DNA from: Mycobacterium sp. ITM-2016-00317
Lineage (GTDB): Bacteria > Actinomycetota > Actinomycetes > Mycobacteriales > Mycobacteriaceae
Reading direction: 5' to 3'
Assembly (NCBI RefSeq): GCF_002968295.1
Contig: NZ_CP134399.1
Location: forward strand, 2,976,001 to 3,040,000
Length of the DNA stretch: 64,000 nt
The first letter of the stretch is position 1; every line of letters begins with the position of its first letter. Positions 31,555 to 50,200 of this stretch are shown here, one piece after another. Made by a program: the position numbers and the translations under genes. A model generated the notes under the pieces. The model saw nothing but the letters and a program-made list of their open reading frames with translations. It was not told where the DNA came from and searched no databases.

Positions 31555-34472
31555 CCTCTGCTTTCGACGAGGCTGCTGTTCGGCGCTGGTTGACCGACTA
31601 CCTGGTCACGAACAACGGTTGCAGTCCGGAGCACATCGAACGCGGCGCCTCGATGCACGACCTCGGCGTCGGGTCCCGCGACGCCGTGGTGCTCACCGGC
31701 GTGCTGTCGGAGTTCCTGGGCCGCGCGGTGTCGCCGGTGGACTTCTGGCAGTACCCGACGGTGGACTCGCTGGCCAAGTTCCTCACCGGCGGTGAGGTCG
31801 AGCCCGTCGATCCAGCCCCGGGGAGCGACCGCACGGCCGCGATGAACGAGCCGATCGCGGTGATCGGCCTCGGGCTGCGGCTGCCCGGCGGCGCCGACCT
31901 GGAAGGCAACATCGAAGGCCCCGAGGCCTTCTGGGAGTTCCTCACCGAGGGACGCTCGTCGGTGCGCGAGGTGCCCGAGGGCCGGTGGTCGTGGTTCGAC
32001 GACGGCACCGCCGAGGGCGCGGCGGCGCTGGCCGGCACCACCCGCTGGGGTGCGTTCCTGCGCGACCTGGACGCGTTCGACGCCGAGTACTTCGAGATCA
32101 TCCCGCGCGAGGCCACCCGGATGGACCCGCAGCAGCGGCTGCTGCTGGAGGTCACCCACGAGGCGCTCGAGCACGCCGGCATCGCAGCCGACGCGCTGGC
32201 CGAGACCCAGACCGGGGTGTTCGCCGGGGCCAGCGCCCCGGACTACGCGCAGTTGGGCTCGGCGGACCTCGGTGGCGTCGACGCCTGGTACAGCACCGGT
32301 GGCGCGCTGAGCATCATCGCCAACCGGGTGTCGTACTACTTCGACCTGCGCGGCCCGTCGGTGACCGTGGACACCGCGTGTTCGTCGTCGCTGGTCGCCA
32401 TCCACCTGGCCTGTCAGAGCCTGCGCTCCGGGGATTCGGAGCTGGCGCTGGCCGCCGGGGTGAACCTGCTGCTCTCGCCCGCCCCGACCAAGAGCTTCGA
32501 CCAGGCCGAGGCGATGTCGAAGACCGGGCAGTGCCACGCGTTCGACGCCGCCGCCGATGGTTTCGTGCGCGGTGAAGGCTGCGGGGTCGCGGTGCTCAAG
32601 CGGCTGTCCGACGCCCAGCGCGACGGCGACCGGGTGCTTGCGGTGATCCGCGGTTCGGCGGTCAACCAGGACGGTCGCTCCAACGGTCTGATGGCGCCGA
32701 ACCCGTCGGCGCAGATGGCCGTGCTGCGCGCCGCGTACGCGGCGGCCGGGGTGGATCCGCGTGAGGTGGACTACGTCGAGGCGCACGGCACCGGGACGCT
32801 GCTGGGCGACCCGATCGAGGCCCGCGCGCTGGGCACGGTGCTCGGCAAGGGCCGCCCGGCCGATGCGCCGCTGCTGCTCGGCGCGGTGAAGTCCAACCTC
32901 GGCCACCTGGAGGCCGCCGCGGGTGTCGCCGGGTTCGCCAAGGCGGTGCTGGCGTTGCAGCACAACCGGATTCCGGCCAACCTCGGCTACCAGAACCCGA
33001 ACCCGCACATCCCGTTCGACAAGCTTCGGCTGAAGGTGATCGCCGAGCACACCGACTGGGCGCCCGCGGGCCGGCCGCGCCGTGCGGGTGTCTCGTCGTT
33101 CGGCTTCGGCGGCACCAACGCCCACGTGATCCTCGAGCAGGCACCGGTGGCCGCGCCCGCGCCTGCCCCCGAACCCGACGCGGTGACCACCCTGGTGGTG
33201 TCGGGCAAGACCCCCGAACGGATCGCGTCGCAGGCCGCGATGCTGGCCGAGTGGATGGCCGGCGCCGGGGCCGAGGTGCCGTTGGCCGAGGTGGCCCACA
33301 CGCTCAACCACCACCGCACCCAGCACCACGCGTTCGCGACCGTCGTCGCCCGCGACACCGCTGCGGCGGTTGCCGGTCTGCAGGCGCTGGCCGAGGGCGG
33401 GTCCGCACCGGGCGTGGTCGCGGCGGCCGCGGTGCACCCGAAGCCGGGCACCGTGTTCGTGTACTCCGGGCAGGGGTCGCAGTGGCCGGGGATGGCCCGT
33501 CAACTGCTGGCCGACGAGCCGGCGTTCGCCGAGGCGCTGGCCGAGATCGAACCGGTCTTCGTCGAGCAGGTCGGCTTCTCGCTGCGCGACATCGTCGCCA
33601 ACGGCGAACCGGTGAGCGGTGATGCCCGAGTGCAGCCGGTGCTGATGGGTCTGCAACTCGCGCTGACCGAGCTGTGGCGGTCCCACGGCGTGCACCCGGA
33701 TGCGGTGATCGGGCACTCGATGGGCGAGGTGACCGCTGCGGTGGTCGCCGGGGCGCTGTCCCTGGCCGACGGGCTGAAGGTGATCGCCGCACGCTCGTCG
33801 ATCATGTCCCGGCTGGCCGGCCAGGGCGCCGTCGCGCTGCTCGGCCTCGATGCCGACGCGGCCACCGTGCTGATCGCCGACCACCCCAGCGTCGAGATCG
33901 CGGGTTACCTGTCGCCGCGCCAGACCGTGGTGGCCGGCCTGCCCGAGCAGGTCGACGCGGTGATCGCCGCGGCCACCGCACAGAACACGTTCGCCCGCCG
34001 GGTCAACATGATCGTCGCGTCGCACACCGCGCTGATGGACCCGGTGCTGGCCGACATCCGCGCGGCGCTGGCCGACGTCGCACCGAACATGCCGACGCTG
34101 CCGTTCCTGTCCACGGTCAGCGACGCCGCCGACCCACCGGCGCTGGACGCCGACTACTGGGTGGCCAACGTGCGCCAACCGGTCAGGTTCCGCCAGGCCG
34201 TGGAAACCGCAGCCGCCGACAACGGCACGTTCATCGAGATCAGCCCGCACCCGACCCTGGCCCCGGCGATCAACGACACGCTGAGCGCACTCGGGGACGG
34301 GCACCACCACACCGTCGGCACGCTGGCGCGCGACGCCGACGACACCGTCACCTTCCGCGCGAATCTCAACGCCACCCACACCTCACGTCCGCCGCACACC
34401 GTCCACCTCGGCGAACCGCACGTCGCACTGCCGACCACCCCGTGGCACCACGGACGGCACTGGGTCGACGTG
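31544..34472 (+). repeat. Duplicated FAAL/PKS junction plus ACP-KS-AT segment, copy 2
   Basis: Second copy of the segment at 24247-27170, covering the FAAL-2/PKS2 junction, N-terminal ACP, KS and AT. The 139-base identical stretch is 32782-32920 here. The ACP portion has diverged more than KS and AT. Confidence 0.85.
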
Positions 34473-36316
34473 CGGCCGCCGCGGCGCGGTGCGCCGGTCC
34501 GCTCCGGAGCGCTGCCCGAAGACAGCGCAGTACCGCCGGAATGGTTCTGCGAACTCACCTGGCCCACCAAACCCCTTGCTGGCCAAGACGATCCGGCCGA
34601 TACTGCGAACGACAGCTGGCTGGTGGTCGGTGACGACGCGCTGGCGGCCGCGATGGGCCGGCTGCTCGGCCGGCCGGTGGCCACCGGCGACGGCACCGAT
34701 CTCACCGGCGCCACCCACGTGCTGTACGCCCCGGCAGACGGCGACGACCTGGGCTACGACATCTTCGAGACCGGCCGCACGATCGCCACGGCCGCGGCGT
34801 CCCGGGAGCAGCCGCCGACGCTGTTCCTGCTGACCCGCAACGCGCAGCCGGTCAGCGAGGGGGACCGGGCCAACCCGGCGCAGGCGGTGCTGTGGGGACT
34901 GGGTCGCACGCTGGCGCTGGAGCATCCCGAGATCTGGGGCGCGGTCGTCGATACCGACGAGTCGGTGCCCGCGGCGGTCGCGGCCCGGTGGCTGCTGGCC
35001 GAGGCGCACGCAGGCGACGGCGAAGACCAGGTGGTCTACCGAGCGGGCGCCCGCCGGGTGGCCCGTCTGGTGCACGCGCTGCCGCCCGCGCCCGACGGCG
35101 CCGATTCCCTCGACCCCGACGGCGCCCACCTGGTCGTCGGCGCGACCGGCAACATCGGCCCCGGCCTGATCGAGCAGCTCGCCGCGATGGGCGCCCGGAC
35201 CGTGGTCGCGGTGTCGCGCAATCCGGGAACCCGGCTCGACGAGCTGACCGCGAGGCTGGCCGCGTCAGGCACCACACTGGTCACCGCCGCCGCGGACGCG
35301 TCCGACGAGACGTCGATGCGCGCGGTGTTCGACCGCTTCGGCGCCGACCTGCCGCCGCTCAAGGGCGTCTACCTCGCCGCGATGAGCGGCGGACCGGTCA
35401 CGCTGGCCGAGATGACCCACGACGACGTGGTGGCGATGTTCCGACCCAAGATGGACGCCGCGGCGTTGCTGCACACCCTGTCGATCGACCATCCGGTCGA
35501 GCAGTTCGTGCTGTTCTCGTCGATCTCGGGCGTGCTCGGGTCGCGCTGGCTGGCGCACTACGCGGCGACGACGACGTTCCTGGACACGTTCGCGTTCGCC
35601 CGCCGCGCGGCGGGCCTGCCCGCATGCGCGATCAACTGGGGTCTGTGGAAGTCGCTGGCCGACGTGCAGACCGGGTTCGAGCGGCAGGCCACCGCCGAGT
35701 CCGGCCTGGAGCCGATGGACGACGCGGTCGCGATCACCGCGCTGCGCTCGTTCGTCGGGCCGCAGGCCCCGGCCCGTGCCACCGTGGTCGCCGCGGACTG
35801 GGCGCGGCTCGCCGCGGCGTACCACACCCGGGCCGAGCTGCACATCCTCGACGAGCTGCTCGCCGACGCGACGGCCACCGGCCAGGCTTTGCTGACCGGC
35901 GACACCCGTTTTCGGCGTGAGCTGCAGGAATGTGCTCCCGAACAGCGGGTCGAGATGCTCACCGACCACGTGTTGGCGCAGGTCGCGGCCGCAATGGGGC
36001 TTGCTTCGGCGCACACGCTGGACCCCACGGTGGGGTTCTTCCAGTTCGGGATGGATTCGCTGATGAGCGTAACGTTGCAGCGCTCGCTGAGCGAAAGCCT
36101 AGGGGAGGTACTACCGGCGTCGGTGGTGTTCGACTACCCGACCGTGGAAGCGCTCACCGATTATCTGGCGACGGTGCTTCCTGAGATAATCCAGACCGCC
36201 GGTGGCGAGGGTGGGGACCACGACAAGGACGTCGAAGGCGACCCCACCGTCCAAGAGGACGCATACGACGACCTCGCCGAGGACGAACTACTGGCGAGAC
36301 TGTCGGAGAGATTGAG

Positions 36317-36320
<4 letters not shown>
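31551..36320 (+). CDS. PKS2: ACP-KS-AT-KR-ACP, second loading module (PpsA head, PpsB tail)
   Basis: A 1589-residue PKS. N-terminal ACP (Ser42), KS (Cys277) and AT (VASH) are near-copies of PKS1. After the AT there is no DH-fold region: a linker leads to a KR at about 1170-1400 and an ACP (Ser1503, GMDSLMS). That second half, with the KR motif GATGNIGPG and the tail [14 protein letters not shown], is PpsB-like. The KR has Tyr1337, but the fourth residue after it is Thr1341 where KRs usually have Asn (YxxxN); serine is present in LFSSISG. PpsB itself has no N-terminal ACP, so this is a chimera of a loading head and a PpsB-type body. Expected product: beta-hydroxy chain. Confidence 0.88.
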
Positions 36321-41790
<5,470 letters not shown>

Positions 41791-41791
<1 letters not shown>

Positions 41792-44700
41792 TGAAGACCA
41801 CCTTCGACCGGATCTCGGCCATGTCGGCCGAGCAACGCGGCAAGCTGGCCGAGCAGTTCGAGAAGGCCTCGCGCGTCGCAGGCGCCGAGCCCATCGCGGT
41901 GGTCGGCATCGGCTGCCGGTTCCCTGGCGGGGTGACCGGCCCGGACAGCTACTGGCAGCTACTGGAGAACGGGGTCGACGCGGTCACCGAGGTGCCCGCC
42001 GAGCGCTGGGACGGCGACGCGTTCTACGACCCGGACCCGATGGCGCCCGGACGCATGCCCACCAAGTGGGGCGCCTACCTCGACGACGTCGCCGGCTTCG
42101 ACGCCGACTTCTTCGGCATCACCCCGCGTGAGGCCGCCGCGATGGACCCGCAGCAGCGGGTACTGCTCGAAGTCGCCTGGGAGGCACTGGAGAACGCCGG
42201 CCTGGCGCCGGACACGCTCGGCGAGACGCGCACCGCGGTGATGATGGGCGTCTACTACACCGAGTATCAGAACGCGTCCGCGGGCAACCCCGACACCATC
42301 GACGCGTACTCGGCGACGGGCAACGCGCACAGCGTGACCGTCGGCCGGATCGCGTACCTGCTCGGGCTCAAGGGCCCGGCCGTCGCGGTCGACACCGCGT
42401 GCTCGTCGTCGCTGGTGTCGATCCACCTGGCCTGCCAGAGCCTGCGGATGCGCGAGAGCGACCTCGCGCTGGCCGGCGGGGTGAGCCTGAACCTGCGCCC
42501 GGAAACCCAGCTGGCGCTGGCCAAGTGGGGCATGCTGTCGCCGCACGGCAAGTGCCACGCGTTCGACTCCCGCGCCGACGGCTTCGTCCGCGGCGAAGGC
42601 GCGGGCGTGGTCGTGCTCAAGCGCCTCACCGACGCGGTGCGCGACGGCGACCGCGTCGTCGGCGTGGTACGCGGCTCGGCGGTCAACCAGGACGGCCGCT
42701 CCAACGGGCTGACCGCGCCCAACGCGCCGTCGCAGCGCGACGTGATCACCCGGGCGCTGCGCTCGGCCGACGTCGCCGCGAACACCGTCAACTACATCGA
42801 AACCCACGGCACCGGAACAGGTCTGGGCGATCCGATCGAGTTCGACGCGCTCGCCGCGGTGTACGGCAAGGGCGATGTGCCGTGCGCGCTCGGCGCGGTC
42901 AAGACGAACATGGGCCATCTCGAGGCCGCGGCCGGTGTGGCCGGCTTCATCAAGACGGTACTGACGCTGCAGCGCGGCAAGATCGCGCCGAACCTGAACT
43001 TCGAGAAGTGGAACCCGCAGATCGACCCGAAGCCGACGCGGCTGTTCGTGCCGACCGCGGCGGGGGAGTGGCCCAAGAGCGAGCATCCGCGCCGCGGCGC
43101 GGTGTCATCGTTCGGCATGGGCGGCACCAACGCCCACATTGTGCTGGAGCAGGGCCCCGAGCCCGTGCCCGCGGCGTCCGGCGCCGGCGGGGTCGTCACC
43201 CTCGTGGTGTCGGGCAAGACGCCGGCCCGGCTGGCCGCCTCGGCCGGGTCGCTGGCCGACTGGCTGGAGGGCGCCGGCGCTTCGGCGCCGCTGGCCGACG
43301 TCGCCTACACCGTCAACCACCACCGCAGCCGGCACCAGACCATCGCCACGGTGTGCGCGCGCAGCCAAGCCGAGGCCGTCACCGGCCTGCGGGCTCTGGC
43401 CGACGGCCGTCCCGCACCGGGAGTGGCGGGCATCCGCGACGCGAAGGTCGGATCCGGCACGGTGTTCCTGTACTCCGGTCAGGGTGCGCAGTGGGCCGGC
43501 ATGGGCAAGACGCTGCTGGCCGAGGAGCCCGCGTTCGCCGCCGCCGTCGACGAGCTCGAACCCGCCTTCCTCGACAAGGTCGGTTTCTCGCTGCGCCAGA
43601 CGCTGGAGGCCGGCGAACCGGTCGTCGGCATCGACCGCATCCAGCCGGTGCTGGTCGGCATGCAGCTGGCACTGACCGAGCTGTGGCGCTCCTACGGCGT
43701 CGAACCCGACGCGGTGATCGGCCATTCGATGGGCGAGACGACCGCCGCGGTGGTCGCCGGCGTGCTGACCCCGGCTGAGGGCCTGGACGTCATCGCCACC
43801 CGGACCCGGCTGATGAAGCGGCTGTCCGGGCAGGGCGCGATGGCGCTGCTGGAGCTCGACGCCCAGGCCACCGAGAAGCTGATCGCCGACCGGCCCGACG
43901 TCACGGTCGCGGTGTACGCCTCGCCGAAGCAGTCGGTGATCGCGGGCCCGCCCGATCAGGTCGACGAACTCGTCGCCGCGGTCGACGCGCAGGGCAAGCT
44001 GGCCCGCCGCGTCGAGGTGGACGTCGCGTCGCACCACCCGACCATCGACCCGGTGCTGCCCGAGCTGCGGGACGCACTGGCCTATCTGGTCCCGGCCGCG
44101 CCGAAGATCCCGCTGATCTCGACGGTCGCCTACACCGGCGACGCCCCGATGTACTCGGCCGACTACTGGGCGGCCAATCTGCGCAACCCGGTGCGGTTCT
44201 CGCAGGCGGTGCACGAGGCCGGCGCCGAGCACAGCAACTTCATCGAGATCAGCCCGCATCCGCTGCTGTCGCACGCCATCTCGGACACGCTGGCCGCGGA
44301 GTCCACCAACCGCCGGTACCACGTCGGCGCGACGGTGAACCGGGACCAGCCGGAGACGCTGGCGTTCCACGCGCAGCTGTCCACGGTGCGTCCGCCCGCG
44401 GTCAAAGAGCCCGAGGACGCGCCGGGCCGACTCGTCTCGGCACCGCCCACGGCATGGCAGCACGTGGCCTACTGGATGGCGGATCGATCTGCTGCCCAGG
44501 GTTTCTCGGGGGCGCACCCGCTGCTGGGTCTGCACGTGGAGCTGCCGTCGGGCAACGGCCACGTGTGGCAGTCCGACGTCGGCCTGCAGGCCCATCCGTG
44601 GCTGGCCGACCACATCGTGCACGGGCTGCCGGTGATGCCCGGCGCCGGTTTCGCCGAGATCGCGCTGGCCGCCGGAGCCGAGGCGCTCGGCCTGCCCGCC

Positions 44701-47238
44701 ACCGGTGTCGAGGTCAGCGTCGAGGTCGAGCAGATGCTGCCGCTCGACGACCACACCAAGCTGACCACGCAGCTGACCCGCGACGAGGACGGCACGCTGC
44801 GCGTCGAGATCCACTCCCGCTCGGATGCGGGCAGCTGGACCCGGCACGCGACCGGCACGGTGCGCGCCGCCGAGGACACCGCGGCGCCGGCCAAGGTGGT
44901 GCCCGGCTCGGACGGGACGCCGGTGTCGCCGTCGGAGTTCTACACCGCGCTGCGCCGCACCGGCGCCCACCACGCGCACGCGTTCGCGGCGCTGACCCGC
45001 ATCGTGCGGTCGTCCGGCACGGCCGACACCGAGATCGTGCTGCCCGACGAGGCGACGCCGCACCGCGGCATCACGCTGCACCCGGTGCTGCTCGACGCCG
45101 CCCTGCAGGGTCTGGCCGCGGCGATGGCCGACGAGACGCTGGCCGATTCCACCGACGTCACCTATCTGCCCGTCGGTTTCGGTTCGCTCCGGGTCTTCGG
45201 CACCCCAAGCCGGCGGGCCAAGTGCCGCGCCGAGCTGATCAGCGTCGTCGAGGACAGCGGCGACGCGGTCGGCCGGGTCACCCTGACCGACGACACCGGC
45301 GCTGTGCTGGCCCGGGTCGACGACGTGCATCTCAAGCGCATCCAGCGCCGGACCGTGCCGCTTCCGTTGTCGCAGAAGATCTTCGACTCGCGCTGGGTCG
45401 AGTCCGCGGTAGCTGCCGGCGGCCCGGCCACCGGCAGCTGGCTGGCGCTGGCCGACGGTGCGGCCGGCCTGGCCCGCGCGCAGGAGTTCGCGACGCGGTT
45501 CGGCGGCGACACCCGCCGGGTGGTCACCGCCGACCTCGCCGACGAGGCGGGGATGCGCGAGGCGTTCGCCACCGCCACCGCCGACCCGGATCTGCCGCCC
45601 GCAGGCGTGGTCGTGTTCGTGGACAACCCCGCCTTCGACGGCACCGACGCCGCGGACGGTCTGGAACACGCCCGCGACGTGATCTGGCGGGTGGCGGGCA
45701 CCGTGCGTGCGATCGTCGGCAGCTGGCACGGCAGGGCGCCGCGGCTGTGGCTGGTCACGGAGGGTGGTTTGGTCGTCTCCGACGACGAAAGCGGTTTGGT
45801 CGTCTCCGACGACGAAGGCGGTTTGGTCGTCTCCGACGACGAAGGCGCACACGGAAACCCCGGCGCCAACAGCCTCAAGGGCCTGGCGCGCGTGCTGGCC
45901 TACGAGCACCCGGACCTCAAGACCACGCTGCTCGACGCCGGCACCGGCGATCCGGCCGCAGCGCTGATCGCCGAGATCGAGGCCGCAGGCAACGACGACG
46001 TCATCGCCTGGCGGGACGGCACCCGGTTCGTCGAGCGGCTGTCCCGCGCCACCCTGCCCGCCACGCCGGGTCAGCTGGTGGTGCGCAAGGACGGCGCCTA
46101 CGTCGTCACCGGCGCGCTCGGCGGTGTCGGCATGTCGGTGGTCCGCTGGCTCGTCGACAACGGTGCGGGCCGGCTCGTGCTCAACGGCCGTAGCGGCCCG
46201 TCCGACGAGGTGCAGTCGGTGCTCGACGAACTGTCGGCCCGCGCCGAGATCTCCGTCGTCACCGGCGATGTCGCACAGCCGGGGGTGGCCGAGCGACTGG
46301 TCGCGGCCGCCGAGGAGACCGGTAAGCCGTTGCGCGGCCTGATCCATTCGGCCGCCGTGCTCGAAGACGAGATCTTCGTCGGCCTGACCCGGGAGAGCCT
46401 GGACAAGATCTGGGCGCCCAAGGCCGCGGGCGCGCTGCGCCTGCACGAGGTCACCGTCGACAAGCAACTGGACTGGTGGGTCGGCTTCTCGTCGATCGTG
46501 TCGCTGCTGGGTTCGCCCGGCCAGGCCGCCTACGCCTGCGCGAACGCGTGGCTGGACGGGCTGGTCGCCTGGCGCCGGGCCGCCGGACTGCCCGCGATCG
46601 CGATCAACTGGGGTCAGTGGGCCGAGGTGGGTCTGGCCAGCACGCTGCGGTTCTCGGTGCTGGACCCGATCACCCCGGCCGAGGGCGTCGACGCGCTCGG
46701 CGGTGTGCTGGCCGCCGGCTTCTCCCGGGTCGGCATCGCCCGGCTGCGGCTGGACCGCGCCGCGGCGGCGTTCCCGGAGATCCATCAGATCGGCTTCTTC
46801 GCCGACCTGGTCGGCGAGCTGGAGACCGACGACGTCGACGAGGACTGGGGCGGCGCCGAGGCGCTCAAGACCATGGACGCCGCCGAGGTCAACCGGGTCG
46901 TGGTGGCGCGGCTGCGTCGCCGCATCTCGGCGATCATGGGTTACTCCGACGACAGTGCGGTCGACATCGCCCAGCCGCTGACCGAGCTGGGCCTGGATTC
47001 GCTGATGGCGGTGCGGATGCGCAACACCATCCGCGGCGACTTCGGGGTGGAGCCTCCGGTCGCACTGCTGCTGCAGGGCGCTACGCTGTCCGATCTCGCG
47101 CTCGATCTGATCCGTCAGCTCGGGCTCGAGGAGCAGGAGTCTGCCGAGCGCCCGAACGCGCTGCGGGAACGCGCACAGCAACGTGCCGCATCGCGTCAAC
47201 GAGCCGCATCGCGGCGGAAAGTAGGACCACGATCGTGA
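41791..47238 (+). CDS. PKS4: KS-AT-DH-KR-ACP (PpsB-like head, PpsD-like body)
   Basis: An 1815-residue PKS. The head ([19 protein letters not shown]) and KS (Cys204, with [12 protein letters not shown] region) look like PpsB. AT: Ser646, VASHHP. DH about 905-1190 is canonical: [17 protein letters not shown] with His941, and Asp1102-xxx-Gln1106. KR about 1430-1620: TGALGGVG, Tyr1581, Asn1585. ACP Ser1737. DH, KR, ACP and the basic tail ([18 protein letters not shown]) match PpsD. There is no ER; PpsD also lacks one and is served by a separate enzyme in M. tuberculosis. Expected product is an enoyl chain unless reduced in trans. A 27-bp tandem repeat lies in the linker before the KR. ATG 41791 shares one base with the PKS3 stop. 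Confidence 0.88.
45766..45846 (+). repeat. Three in-frame copies of a 27-bp repeat in PKS4
   Basis: Units at 45766-45792, 45793-45819 and 45820-45846 encode [18 protein letters not shown] and GLVVSDDEG. They differ at a single base. The unit adds nine residues each to an acidic loop in the structural half of the KR region, where related PKSs carry about one unit. Near-identity points to recent slippage or unequal exchange, so copy number may vary between strains. Confidence 0.93.
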
Positions 47239-50200
47239 CGAGCGGTGCCTTGAACAACCCCGACGAACTTCCCGACAACGCCGTAGCGGTCATCGGCATG
47301 GCCGGCAGGTTCCCGGGCGCGGGGTCGGTGTCGGAGTACTGGCGCAACCTGCGCGGGGGCGTCGAGTCGATCGTCGACCTGTCCGAGGACGACCTGCTCG
47401 CCAACGGCGTCACCGAGAAGGCGCTGGCCCACCGCGGCTACGTGCGCCGGGCCGGGCTGATGCCGGGCATCGAAGAGTTCGACGCCGACTTCTTCGGCTT
47501 CACCCCGTACGCCGCCCGCATGCTCGACCCGCAGCACCGACTGTTCCTGCAGACGGTGTTCCACGGGCTGGAGGACGCCGGCTACGACCCGAAGGAACTG
47601 GACGCCACCGTCGGCGTGTTCGGCACCAGCAGCTCGAGCGGCTACCTGCTGCACAACTTGATGTCGAACTTCGACCCGATGATGGTCATCGGGCAGGGCG
47701 CCAGCTTCGAGATGGTCAACCTGTCGCTGCAGAACGACAAGGACCACCTGGCCACCCGGGCGGCCCACCAGTTCGACTTCCGCGGGCCTGCGCTGTCGGT
47801 GGCGACCGCCTGTTCGTCGTCGCTGGTCGCGGTGCACCTGGCCTGCCAGTCGATCCTCAACGGGGAGTGCGACATCGCGCTGGCCGGCGGCTCGTCGCTG
47901 CGCATCCCGCACCACGTCGGCTACTGGTACGAGCAGGGCGGGATGGTCTCGCCCACCGGCCGGTGCCGCCCGTTCGACGTGCGCGCCGACGGCACGATCT
48001 TCGCCAGCGGTGTCGGAGTGGTGGTGCTCAAGGCGCTGGCCGACGCCGTCGAGGACGGCGACCACATCCACGCCGTCATCCGCGGCTCCGCGCTGAACAA
48101 CGACGGCGCCACCAAGATGACCTACGCCGCGCCCAACGCGCTGGGCCAGGCTGAGGTGATCGCCGAGGCACATGCGATCGCCGGGGTGGACGCGTCGTCG
48201 ATCACCTACGTCGAGACCCACGGCACGGGCACCCCGCTCGGCGACCCGATCGAGCTCGAGGGGCTGCGCCAGGCATTCGAGCTCGCCGAGGAAACCCGCA
48301 GTGCGCCTTGCTATGTCGGGTCGGTCAAGTCGAACATCGGCCACCTGGAGACCGCGGCGGGTATCGCCGGGCTGATCAAGGCCATCCTGTGCCTGGAGCA
48401 CAAGGCCATCCCGGCCACGCTGCACTACACCAGCCCGAACCCCGAGCTGCACATCGACCGCGGACCGTTCCGCATCCGCGGCCAGGACGGCCCGTGGGAA
48501 TCCGACGGCATCCGCCGCGCGGGCGTCAGCTCGTTCGGCGTGGGCGGCACCAACGCCCACATCGTGCTGGAGGAGGCGCCGGCGGTGGCCGCCGCGCCGG
48601 CCGCCGCACAGGCCCGCCCGCAGATCCTGGTGCTGTCCGCCAGAACCGAGGATGCGCTCGCCCAGTCGCGGGCCGCGCTGGCCACCGAGCTAGCGGAGAC
48701 TGACGAGATCAGCCTGCCCGACGCCGCGTACACGCTGACCCGGCGCCGCAAGGAGCCGGTCCGGTTGGCCGCGGTCGTGCACGACCAGGCCAACGCCGCC
48801 GCGGTACTGTCGGCAACCGAGACAGACAACGTGTTCGTCGGACAGGCCGTCCCCGATCTGGCGGACTCGGCCGAGCGGGTCGCGTTCCTGTTCCCGGGCC
48901 AGGGCGCCCAGCACGTCGGCATGGCCCGCGGCCTGTACGACAGCGAGCCGGTGTTCGCCCGGCACTTCGACGAGTGTGCGACCGCATTCAGCGACGAGAT
49001 GGGCTACGACCTGCGCGCCGAGATCTTCGACGGCGTCGGACGCAACCTGGAGCACACCGACCGGGCCCAGCCTGCGCTGTTCACCGTCGAGTACGCGCTG
49101 GCCAGACTGGTCCAGTCCTACGGCGTCGAACCGGCGATCATGGCCGGGCACAGCATCGGGGAGTACCCGGCAGCGACGATCGCCGGCGTCTTCGACCTCG
49201 ACACCGCGGTCAAGGTGGTGTCCAAGCGCGCCAAGCTGATGCACGCCGCGCCGCGCGGCGTGATGGTCGCGGTGCCGTTGAGCCCCGCGGCAGTCGCCGA
49301 ACACCTGACCCCGGACGTCGACGTCGCGACGATCAACGACCCGGGCAGCTGCGTGGTGGCCGGCAGCGAGGACGCGATCCGCACCTTCCAGGCCGCGCTG
49401 GCCGAGAAGGGCGTCGCGGCCCGGCGGGTGCGCACCTCGCACGCGTTCCACTCCCGGCTGATGGACCCGGTGGTCGCCGAGTTCGGCGCGTTCCTGTCCG
49501 GGGTGACGCTGCGGGAACCGCAGATCCCGTTGCTGTCCAACATCACCGGGACCACGATGACCGCGGCCGAGGCCACCAACCCGGCGACCTGGGCCCGCCA
49601 GATCCGGGCCACTGTGCGCTTCGCCGACGAACTCGACGCGCTGCTGGCCGCACCGGACCGGGTGCTGGTCGAGGTGGGCCCCGGCGGCACGCTGACCTCG
49701 TCGGCGGGCAGGCACCCGAAGTGGGGCGAGCGGCACCGCGCGGTGCGGCTGATGCGGCACCAGGCGCAGAACCGCAACGACCACGACACCTTCCTGCTGG
49801 CGCTGGGCCAGCTGTGGGCCGCCGACGTCGAGGTCGACTTCGACCAGGGCGCCGAGCAGCAGCACACGCTGGTCACGCTGCCCGGCTATCCGTTCGCCAA
49901 GCAGCGGCACTGGGTCGAGCACAACGCCAACGCCGCCTGGCTGGCCGGCGGCGCGGGCACCAACGGCATGGCGGCCGCGGCCGACTCCGCCGGTGCCGCG
50001 CCCGCCGCGGCCGGCGGCGCCTCCACGGTGGAGGCCAAGCTGCAGCGCATCTGGTGCCAGTGCCTGGGCCTGTCGAACATCGACCGCAACGCCAACTTCT
50101 TCGAGATCGGCGGCGACTCGCTGATCGCGATCAGCGTGGCGATGACCGCCGGGCACGAAGGTCTGGACCTGACCCCGCAGGACCTCTACGAGAATCAGAC

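Noticed and set aside
46476..47234. An in-frame upstream extension of PKS5
   Set aside because: It overlaps PKS4 coding sequence and reads as an arginine-rich shadow; GTG 47235 overlaps the PKS4 stop and gives a PpsE-like start.
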